11,535 bases of DNA from Halobacteriales archaeon QH_10_67_13 (GTDB taxonomy: Archaea; Halobacteriota; Halobacteria; Halobacteriales; Haloarculaceae), in the NCBI GenBank assembly GCA_003021335.1, contig PXQL01000005.1, positions 1 through 11,535 of the forward strand. The letters are read 5' to 3'. How positions within the stretch are numbered: position 1 is the stretch's first letter; every line of letters begins with the position of its first letter. The notes below the pieces were generated by a model. That model searched no databases and was not told the origin of the DNA. It saw only the letters and a list, made by a program, of their open reading frames with translations. A program made the position numbers and the translations under genes. Below are positions 6,174 to 11,535 of this stretch, piece by piece.

Positions 6174-6183
6174 CAGAAAACGC
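6174..6183 (-). promoter_or_regulatory. Weak TATA-like box of the VOC gene
   Basis: GCGTTTTCTG on the minus strand is centred about 26 bases before the VOC GTG, in the 58-base gap after the aminopeptidase stop. It is a modest match judged mostly by spacing. Confidence 0.35.
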
Positions 6184-6210
6184 TCCCGGCGGCTCGGTCT
6201 CGCCGGCCGG

Positions 6211-7326
6211 TCAGTCCTCGGCGCCCTCGAAGCCGTCCTCCCACCGGAAGTACCCGCCGCGCTGGACGGTCTCGCCGTCGATCTCGAGTTTGGTGTCGCC
6301 GCCCCGCATGTCCGCGATCAGGTCGACGTGGACCGCGCTGTCGTTGCCCGACTCTCCTTCGGGGAGGCAGGCGTCGTAGGCTCGCCCGAGCGCGAAGTGA
6401 ACGGTGCCGGCCATCTTCTCGTCGAAGAGGATCTGGTCGGTGACCCGGTCGATGCCGCGGTTCATCCCGACGCCGAACTCGCCGAACCGCCGGGCGCCGT
6501 CGTCGGTCTCGACGATCTCAGTGAGCCCCTCCTCGCCGAGTTCGGCCGCCCAGTCGACGACCACACCGTCGACGAGCTCGAGCCGGGCGTTTCGTACCCG
6601 CGCCCCCCGGATCGTCATCGGCACGTCGAAGGTGATCTCGCCGGTCGCGTCTCGGGGGGCGGTGAACACCTCGCCGCTGGGGAGGTTGTGGGAGTCGTAG
6701 GCCACGCTCGCGGCGCTGTTGACCGCCCGCCGGTCCTCCAATGAGAAAGACAGGTCGGTCCCGGCGCCCCCGGCGACGACGCGGGCCGTGCTCGCCTCGT
6801 CGAGCAGCGTCTTCAGCCGGTCCATCTCCTCGGCAAGCTGTTTCCAGTCTCTGAGGATGGCGTCGTAGACGAACTCCCGGTAGGCCGCGTAGCTCATGCC
6901 GGCCTGCTGGGCCATGGCCCGTGTGGGGTGGATCGTCGACACCCAGTCGGTGTTCGTGTGAGCCTCGCGGATTCCCTCCCGGGCCGTGGCGTACTCCCGG
7001 CGGATCTCCCCGGGAACGTCCGCCCGGGCGCTCGCGTTGCGCGAGCCCCGCAGGGAGAGCACGCTGTCGGCGCGTTCGTACAGCGCCAGCTCGAACTCGG
7101 GATCGGTCTCGAACTCGCCGTCGTGGGCCCGCAGGTACGCCCGGCTCAGCTCCGGCGAGCCGTACAGCGAGACCACGTTCGCACCGCGGTCTCCGAGCCG
7201 CTCCGCGACGGCCACGCCCAGCTCGTGGGCGCCCTCGCCGACGCTGATCAGAACGTCGTCTCCCTCCTCAACCCGCGCGCTCCAGCCGACGAGCGTCTCT
7301 GCGTGCTCGCGGATGCGGTCGTCCAT
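6211..7326 (-). CDS. M29 family metallo-aminopeptidase
   Basis: This 371-aa protein is a cytoplasmic aminopeptidase of peptidase family M29 (AmpS/aminopeptidase T type), removing N-terminal residues from peptides with a two-metal site. The metal-ligand motifs of the family are all present: Glu219 in LPSGEVFTAP, Glu283 in FGEFGVGMN, His310 in VHFALG, His333 and Asp335 in VHVDLI. The N-terminal Rossmann-like half (1-170) includes GDDVLISVGEGAHELGVAVAE. Length is slightly under the 400-410 residues of bacterial members, as is common in archaea. The ATG at 7326 lies within the 3' end of the AI-2E-family gene, a 59-base overlap, which points to joint transcription. It is expected to take part in peptide recycling. 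Confidence 0.93.
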   Translation of the reverse strand: MDDRIREHAETLVGWSARVEEGDDVLISVGEGAHELGVAVAERLGDRGANVVSLYGSPELSRAYLRAHDGEFETDPEFELALYERADSVLSLRGSRNASARADVPGEIRREYATAREGIREAHTNTDWVSTIHPTRAMAQQAGMSYAAYREFVYDAILRDWKQLAEEMDRLKTLLDEASTARVVAGGAGTDLSFSLEDRRAVNSAASVAYDSHNLPSGEVFTAPRDATGEITFDVPMTIRGARVRNARLELVDGVVVDWAAELGEEGLTEIVETDDGARRFGEFGVGMNRGIDRVTDQILFDEKMAGTVHFALGRAYDACLPEGESGNDSAVHVDLIADMRGGDTKLEIDGETVQRGGYFRWEDGFEGAED

Positions 7327-8437
7327 GGCCGTGATTCGGCGCCGCGGGGGCGTGGCCGCCGTAATCCTCTTGGGCGGCGGCCGGCTCCGTATCGAGCCAG
7401 CTGAGCCGACCCTCCTCGGACGTCTCCGGCGGCGGCGTCGCCGTCGAGAGCCGATCGTAGTGGGTGTCAAAGGCCCGGATCACCGCCGCGAGCAGCCCGA
7501 TCACCAGCGGCCCGACGAACAGCCCGACGGGTCCGAACGCGTAGACCCCGCCGACAACGCCGACGAGGATCACCCCCGGGTTGACGTCGGCCGACTGGTC
7601 GATCACGATCGACCGCAGGTAGTTATCGACCAGGCTCACCGGAATCGCCCCCCAGGCGAGCAGAAAGCCGGCCGCGACCGGATCGCCGACCAGATACAGG
7701 TATCCGACGGCCGGCCCCCAGACGAGAAATGCCCCGATCACCGGCAACAGCGCGGTGAGCACCATCACCGCCGTCCAGAAGACGACGTTTGGAAGCCCCG
7801 CGATTGCCAGTCCGACGCCGCCGAGCAGCCCCTGGACGACCGCGACGAAGATGTGCCCGGCCACGACCCCCCAGGCCATCCGGTCGGTGCGCGCGAGCAG
7901 CTCGCGGGCGACGGCGTCGTCAAGCGGCACCACGTCGACCCCCCACTGGATGAACGCGGGGCCGTCGATCAGCACGTAATAGACTAAAAAGAGCACGAGC
8001 ACGAGCCCGAGCAGGGCGTAGGTGAGATAGGAGACGATCGCCGGGGCGTTCGCGCTGAAAAAGTCCGCGAGCAACGCACCGAGATCGCTGGTCGCGCCGG
8101 TCAGGTCGACCTCGGCGCCGGTGATCGCATCGAGTTCGGTCTCGATCGCGCTGAGGTCGAGCTCGGTCTCGCCCTCTGCGAGCCGCTGGGCGTCCCGCGA
8201 GATGACGAACCCGACGTAGGCGAGGGGTAGCACGATCGCGACGGTTGCCCCGGCGATCACGAGCACGGCCGCGATCCGGTCGCCGACGTAGGTCGCGAGC
8301 CGGTAGTGTGCCGGCCGGAGCACGTACCCGAGCAACAGCGCCGCCAGCACGAACTGGAGGAAGGGCAGCAAGACCAGAAAGCTCGCCACGGCCGTGACGA
8401 GCATGAGCCCGAGTAAGAACGTCTGCTGTCGGTTCAC
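7268..8437 (-). CDS. AI-2E family (PerM-like) membrane transporter
   Basis: This 389-aa integral membrane protein has the AI-2E/PerM family layout. Two N-terminal hydrophobic segments (about 5-40 and 56-80) are followed by an acidic soluble loop (about 85-140), then TM segments from about 145 to 345. The signature region near VSLVDNYLRSIVI, then VNPGVILVGVVGGVYAFGPVGLFVGPLVIGLL, is well conserved. Relatives export autoinducer-2 or act as Na+/H+ antiporters; archaeal substrates are unknown. The start is GTG 8437, supported by a TATA box about 27 bases upstream and by the immediate hydrophobic segment. The last 35-40 residues become His/Arg/Ala-rich and overlap the aminopeptidase start by 59 bases, so the tail may be non-essential or result from a lost stop codon. 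Confidence 0.9.
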   Translation of the reverse strand: MNRQQTFLLGLMLVTAVASFLVLLPFLQFVLAALLLGYVLRPAHYRLATYVGDRIAAVLVIAGATVAIVLPLAYVGFVISRDAQRLAEGETELDLSAIETELDAITGAEVDLTGATSDLGALLADFFSANAPAIVSYLTYALLGLVLVLFLVYYVLIDGPAFIQWGVDVVPLDDAVARELLARTDRMAWGVVAGHIFVAVVQGLLGGVGLAIAGLPNVVFWTAVMVLTALLPVIGAFLVWGPAVGYLYLVGDPVAAGFLLAWGAIPVSLVDNYLRSIVIDQSADVNPGVILVGVVGGVYAFGPVGLFVGPLVIGLLAAVIRAFDTHYDRLSTATPPPETSEEGRLSWLDTEPAAAQEDYGGHAPAAPNHGHGRPHPRARRDARRLERAG

Positions 8438-8459
8438 ATCTGGTCGTCGTCGCGAGCTG

Positions 8460-8467
8460 TTATAAAT
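8460..8467 (-). promoter_or_regulatory. TATA box of the AI-2E-family gene
   Basis: ATTTATAA on the minus strand is centred about 27 bases before GTG 8437, the expected position for a leaderless transcript. It lies in the 102-base divergent gap with the dcd-like gene. Confidence 0.65.
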
Positions 8468-8510
8468 CCGACGCGACGGTGCCCCCGGCGAGACGGGCCT
8501 GGGACGGGGG

Positions 8511-8519
8511 TTTTTTATT
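8511..8519 (+). promoter_or_regulatory. TATA-like box of the dcd-like gene
   Basis: TTTTTTATT is centred about 25 bases before ATG 8540, which fits a leaderless message and supports 8540 as the start over an in-frame GTG at 8525. Confidence 0.6.
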
Positions 8520-8539
8520 CGCCGGTGCGAGCGACGATC

Positions 8540-9004
8540 ATGTTCGAGAGCGGCACCTTCGTCGCCGAGCAGCTCGGCGCGCTCGGGCCAGACCAGCCGG
8601 GACCGCACGGGGTCGATCTCACACTCGATCGCGTGTTCGAGCAGACCGAGCCCGGGCGGATCGGCTGCGACGGCAAGACCGTCGGGGATCGGGCGGAGCG
8701 CTCCGCCGGGGGTGACGCGTACAGTCTGTCTCCGGGCGGGCACGTCGTCGGTTACGCAGAGCGGGTCGCGATTCCCGAGGGACATGTCGGCTACGTCTAC
8801 CCGCGGTCGTCGCTGTTGCGCAACTCCTGTACGCTCAACACCGCAGTCTGGGAGGCCGGGTACGAGGGCCGCGGCGAGGGGCTACTCGAGGTCTATCACC
8901 CGATTGAGATCGAACCCGGCGCCCGGATCGGCCAGCTGGTGCTCGCTCGCGCCGACCACGAGGGGACCTACGACGGCACCTACCAGGGCGAGGGACTGGA
9001 CTGA
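8540..9004 (+). CDS. dCTP deaminase/dUTPase superfamily protein
   Basis: This 154-aa protein has the trimeric dUTPase fold used by dCTP deaminases and dUTPases, which make dUMP and keep dUTP low. GPHGVDLTLDRVFE (21-34) matches the Dcd opening, YPRSSLLRNSCTLN (87-100) the nucleotide-binding P-R-S-S-L motif, and GLLEVYHP (114-121) contains Glu117 at the place of the Dcd catalytic glutamate. PGARIGQLVLAR follows (126-137). The usual Asp of the D-x-G-(Y/F)-x-G segment is Glu here (WEAGYEG, 104-110). It is shorter than standard Dcd (about 190 aa) and fits the short haloarchaeal group annotated as dUTP nucleotidohydrolase. Which reaction it catalyses cannot be decided from sequence. Its TGA overlaps the putative end of an IS element remnant. 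Confidence 0.85.
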   Translation: MFESGTFVAEQLGALGPDQPGPHGVDLTLDRVFEQTEPGRIGCDGKTVGDRAERSAGGDAYSLSPGGHVVGYAERVAIPEGHVGYVYPRSSLLRNSCTLNTAVWEAGYEGRGEGLLEVYHPIEIEPGARIGQLVLARADHEGTYDGTYQGEGLD

Positions 9005-9125
9005 CATCCTTCCACGACTGAAGTCGTTGGGTCCCACGGTCACAGATCGTGCCCCGACCTCGGGAGGTTCCCCACTCATCGGCGGTGGGGGTGTAGGCCG
9101 TGCCAGTACGGCCCTCGACCGGGAT
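9003..9125 (-). mobile_element. Remnant of the right end of an IS200/IS605 (IS1341/TnpB-type) element
   Basis: On the minus strand the sequence ends with a hairpin (stem CGACT/AGTCG plus CCA/TGG with a one-base bulge, 9012-9030) followed by AAGGATGTC. I know this as the typical right-end pattern of haloarchaeal IS1341-type elements; here it is slightly decayed. Upstream (higher coordinates) lies a cluster of small hairpins and a protein-like minus-strand frame (TPTADEWGTSRGRGTICDRG). No transposase gene, no catalytic RuvC residues and no left end are present, so this is a 3' fragment only. The element tip touches the dcd-like stop codon. Identification rests on recall of element ends, not on a search. 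Confidence 0.55.
9057..9113 (-). ncRNA. Hairpin cluster, possible remnant of a TnpB-associated RNA
   Basis: Three stem-loops stand in a row: ACCT/AGGT (9057-9068), CCCCAC/GTGGGG with a 9-base loop (9070-9090), and GGCCGT/ACGGCC with a 6-base loop (9096-9113). Their place just inside the element's right end is where haloarchaeal IS1341 elements produce sense-overlapping (omega-type) RNAs. Without a tnpB gene nearby it could only act with a TnpB encoded elsewhere, or be dead sequence. Structure is seen; the RNA and its role are inference. Confidence 0.35.
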
Positions 9126-9624
9126 AGCGGGCTTCATCTATGAAGTCGTTCGTCGCCTGGACGAGATACCTTGCCGTCTGGAGGATCTCCTGTGGCGAGC
9201 CGCGGGCTTCGTGGAGTGGTGTCTCTCCGGAGTACAGCGTGTAGGAGACGAACGGCACCTCCTCCTCGTCGTGGTAGCCCGTGGTCACGTCCAGTCCCGT
9301 GACCGGATTGTGCCGGTCGCTCGAGACCTCCGTGCGCACCAGACCGAACCGATTGGCAAGCGCCGGGTACGTCTCGGGGAGCGCTCGCAGCCTGTCGGCC
9401 CGCTCGACCCTGGGCTGTGTCTTAACGTTGCTGAAAAACTGCTTCGAGCCGGTGAGCGCGAGCGCGACGGTGAAAAACACCTTGCGGTCGCTGTCGGCAA
9501 ACGCCCGGATCCGCTCGCAGAGGCGCTCGTCTCATCCCTTAAGCACCATGGCGGCGAGCTCGTCAAGCAGCCTCCGGGTCCCACGCTCCCTGCGGAGGTA
9601 CTCCTCGACGATCGCTCCCGGCAT
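9126..9624 (-). pseudogene. Unidentified haloarchaeal protein, interrupted by a stop codon
   Basis: I do not recognise the family. From ATG 9624 a frame reads MPGAIVEEYLRRERGTRRLL into DELAAMVLKG and hits an in-frame TGA at 9532-9534. The same frame continues without a break as DERLCERIRAFADSDRKVFFTVALALTGSKQFF, VERADRLRALPETYPALANRFGLVR, NPVTGLDVTTGYHDEEEVPF and SYTLYSGETPLHEARGSPQE, to NDFIDEA. Both parts look like one soluble alpha/beta protein of about 165 residues. After about 9130 the frame runs into the IS remnant and ends in a foreign tail (RYPGRGPYWHGLHPHRR) at 9076, so the true C-terminus is lost. A 134-codon part from GTG 9480 could in principle still be made. No upstream start is visible beyond 9624; the frame is closed by a stop at 9739-9741. 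Confidence 0.6.
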
Positions 9625-9767
9625 CTCCTGGCTATCCCGGTCGTCTATGAAGGCGGGTTGTCTCCCGGACTGGTTAGGATTTGCTACCCTCAGGTCGGTG
9701 CGGTCGCTGGGCGGCCGATCGGCCGTCGAACGGTGGACTCATACCGTTCGCGACGGTACCGCGGGTC

Positions 9768-11535
9768 GTGATTCGTTCGCGTCAGGGGACGGTCGCGGTC
9801 GTGCTGATTCTCGTGCTCGCGGGCGGACTCGTCGCGGTCGCCGAGCCGGCCACCGGGGTGAGCCCGCAGGTAACGGACGAACGGACGAGCCTCGCCTCGG
9901 CCCTGACCGAGCAGGCACAGGCCTCAAGCACGGAGACGATCGATCTCACCCGGGAGCTGGGCCTCGTTCCGAACGTTCCGGGGACGTACGCGGCGACCTA
10001 CGAGTACCGGCTGCCCGACCGGCTGGAGTCGCTTGAGGTGACGCTCCCGGCGGAGGCGGCCGTCCAGTCACGAATCGGCTTCGAGGCCGTCGACGACCGC
10101 ACCTACGCCTGGGACGGCGAGACCGACGGTCCACGCCTCCGGTACCGGCTGCCGGCAAACGAGACGGTCTCTCCGGACGGCCCGATCGCGGCGCCGGGAT
10201 CGCTCCTCTTCGCCGACACCGGCGACTGGGCTGTGGTCCGCCAGCCCCGCGACGGACACGAATGGAGCTGGCGCGGCGAGGACGTTCGGGTCGTCCTCGA
10301 CCGGACGACGACCGCCCGCCAGGGCGCCGTTGGCGATCAGACGGCGTATCTCGGCCCCTACGATCGGTACACAAACGACTCCCACGGCCAGCGCTTCGAG
10401 CTGGTCGTCCCCGAGGCGGCCACGCTCGAGGAGGCCCCCACGGACATTTTCGCCTCGCTGGGCGCGGCGGCCGACCGCCTGCGGGTCGGGGACCGCGACG
10501 AACAGGTGCTCGCGATCGCGGCGCCCACCCAGGGTGTCGAGTGGGGCGTGCGCGGGCTCCAGACCGGCGAGTCAGACATGTGGGTCCGGGACGTGGAGCC
10601 CCTCGCCGATCCCGACAACGTCTGGATTCACGAATACGTCCACACCCGCCAGGACTACGACCTCGCCGCTAACCTCCAGTGGTTCACCGAGGCGAGCGCG
10701 ACCTATTACGCGGCGCTCGCAACCTTCGAGCAGGACCGGATCTCCTTCGAGCGGTTCCGGGACCTGCTTGCCCGCGGCGAGCGCTCGATCCACGCAGACT
10801 CGGTTCTCGCCGACCCCGACAGCTGGCAGCGCAACGCAAACTACCACGTCGGCGCGCTCGTAAGCGGCGAGCTCGATCGGCGGCTGCGCGTGGCGACCGA
10901 CCGCGAGCGCTCGCTCCAGACGGTGTTGAGTCGGCTGAACGCGGCCTCCGAGACGGTCTCGGCGGCTCGGTTCCGGTCGATCGTCGCCGACGCGGCCGGC
11001 GAGACGGTTAAGGAGAGGACCGTAACTGGCCCGTACCGCAACCGGACGCTGTCGACCGCCGAGCCGACCCTCGTGCCCGGTGAGACGATCTCGCTTGAGG
11101 CCCTCGTTGCGAACGCCGGCGGGACAGCCGGCGAGTACGAGGCAGTGGTCGCGGTCGACGGCCAGCCCCGCGAGACCCGGACCGGCGTGCTCGATCCCGA
11201 CGAGTCGACCGCGATCAACGTCACCGAACGGTTCGACGCCCCCGGAGTCTACAACCTCTCGGTTGGGGGCGCGACCGTCCCCGTGGAGGTCCGCGAGCCG
11301 GCGACGCCGACAATTACGACCGCGAGCACGAACCGAACGCGACTCGCGGCCGGGGGCGCCGTGACCGTGACTGTCGGGCTGACAAACGAGGCGGCCTACC
11401 CCGGCGAGCGCGAGGTTACCCTCACCCGCGACGGCGATGCTATCGGAACCGAGACCGTCCACGCCGACGCCGGCGCCCGGACCGAGGTCAGCTTCGAGAC
11501 TCAGGTCGACAGGCCTGGAGAGTACACGCTGGCGG
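9768..11535 (+). CDS. Secreted HExxH metallopeptidase-like protein with CARDB repeats (partial)
   Basis: At least 589 residues, cut by the window edge. GTG 9768 is chosen because it gives a Sec signal peptide at once: Arg3/Arg5, then a hydrophobic core at 8-25 (TVAVVLILVLAGGLVAVA). Residues about 40-200 form a beta-rich region. A gluzincin-like site follows: His288, Glu289 and His292 in WIHEYVHTRQ, then Glu308 in WFTEASATYYAAL, the arrangement of M1/M61-like peptidases. After the catalytic region (to about 415) come two CARDB/Ig-like domains, about 428-508 (ETISLEALVANAGGTAGEY, DPDESTAINV) and from about 514 (AAGGAVTVTVGLTNEAAYPG). N-glycosylation sequons such as NDS, NET, NVT, NLS and NRT occur. 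It is expected to be surface-exposed, probably anchored by a C-terminal membrane segment outside the window. The substrate is unknown. Confidence 0.82.
   Translation, partial: MIRSRQGTVAVVLILVLAGGLVAVAEPATGVSPQVTDERTSLASALTEQAQASSTETIDLTRELGLVPNVPGTYAATYEYRLPDRLESLEVTLPAEAAVQSRIGFEAVDDRTYAWDGETDGPRLRYRLPANETVSPDGPIAAPGSLLFADTGDWAVVRQPRDGHEWSWRGEDVRVVLDRTTTARQGAVGDQTAYLGPYDRYTNDSHGQRFELVVPEAATLEEAPTDIFASLGAAADRLRVGDRDEQVLAIAAPTQGVEWGVRGLQTGESDMWVRDVEPLADPDNVWIHEYVHTRQDYDLAANLQWFTEASATYYAALATFEQDRISFERFRDLLARGERSIHADSVLADPDSWQRNANYHVGALVSGELDRRLRVATDRERSLQTVLSRLNAASETVSAARFRSIVADAAGETVKERTVTGPYRNRTLSTAEPTLVPGETISLEALVANAGGTAGEYEAVVAVDGQPRETRTGVLDPDESTAINVTERFDAPGVYNLSVGGATVPVEVREPATPTITTASTNRTRLAAGGAVTVTVGLTNEAAYPGEREVTLTRDGDAIGTETVHADAGARTEVSFETQVDRPGEYTLA

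Noticed and set aside
8835..9137. 100-codon minus-strand ORF spanning the IS remnant and the dcd-like 3' end
   Set aside because: Only its first part (about 9003-9125) looks protein-like and may be a TnpB tail; the rest is antisense to the dcd-like gene and Arg-rich.
9532..9534. In-frame TGA as a recoded selenocysteine codon
   Set aside because: No recoding hairpin is apparent, haloarchaea are not known to use selenocysteine, and the adjacent C-terminus is already destroyed by the element remnant; decay is simpler.
9743..9760. ACCGT/ACGGT palindrome before the HExxH gene as an operator
   Set aside because: Short repeat of this size is expected by chance in GC-rich sequence; no second copy seen.
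1..11535. CRISPR array, tRNA, rRNA or replication origin
   Set aside because: No regularly spaced repeats, no tRNA cloverleaf pattern noticed, no rRNA-like sequence, and no Orc/Cdc6 gene or origin-box repeats seen on reading both strands.

Overview
The window looks like a haloarchaeal chromosome segment (class Halobacteria). The DNA is very GC-rich, the proteins are strongly acidic, many starts are GTG, and several genes have an A/T-rich TATA-like box about 25-28 bases before the start codon with no Shine-Dalgarno site, as in leaderless haloarchaeal transcripts. Several families are archaeal or haloarchaeal: Tsr3/DUF367, L40e, DUF99, DUF5786 and a long-type FKBP.

Layout. 1-413 is a broken aldo/keto reductase whose N- and C-terminal parts are fused out of frame. 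On the minus strand follow a long FKBP-type prolyl isomerase (419-1423), a RimI-type acetyltransferase (1485-1952), a 54-aa unidentified acidic protein (2048-2212) and a possible 22-codon leaderless ORF (2287-2355) whose stop codon lies in a perfect 8-bp hairpin. On the plus strand are tsr3 (2436-2951) and rpl40e (3013-3162). A minus-strand glyoxalase-II-like hydrolase (3205-3816) diverges from a plus-strand group: DUF5786 (3939-4118), DUF99 (4115-4666, translationally coupled by a GTGA overlap) and a 4Fe-4S family-4 uracil-DNA glycosylase (4714-5313). The minus-strand group at 5304-8437 (upstream to downstream: AI-2E-family membrane protein, M29 aminopeptidase, VOC/glyoxalase-like protein) diverges from a plus-strand dCTP deaminase/dUTPase-fold protein (8540-9004).

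The accessory-looking part is 9003-9740. The dcd-like stop codon overlaps what looks like the right end of a minus-strand IS200/IS605 (IS1341/TnpB-type) element. Only its terminal hairpin and a cluster of small hairpins remain, and they are joined to an unidentified ORF broken by an in-frame TGA. From 9768 to the window edge runs a secreted HExxH protein with CARDB repeats, cut off by the window.

Functional themes are translation and ribosome maturation (Tsr3, L40e, RimI), protein folding (FKBP) and uracil control (UDG removes uracil from DNA; the dcd/dut-fold protein may limit dUTP). No defence system, CRISPR array, tRNA or rRNA is visible. The best leads for something undescribed are the small ORF plus hairpin before the 54-aa protein, the TnpB-type RNA remnant abutting dcd, and the DUF5786-DUF99 coupled pair.
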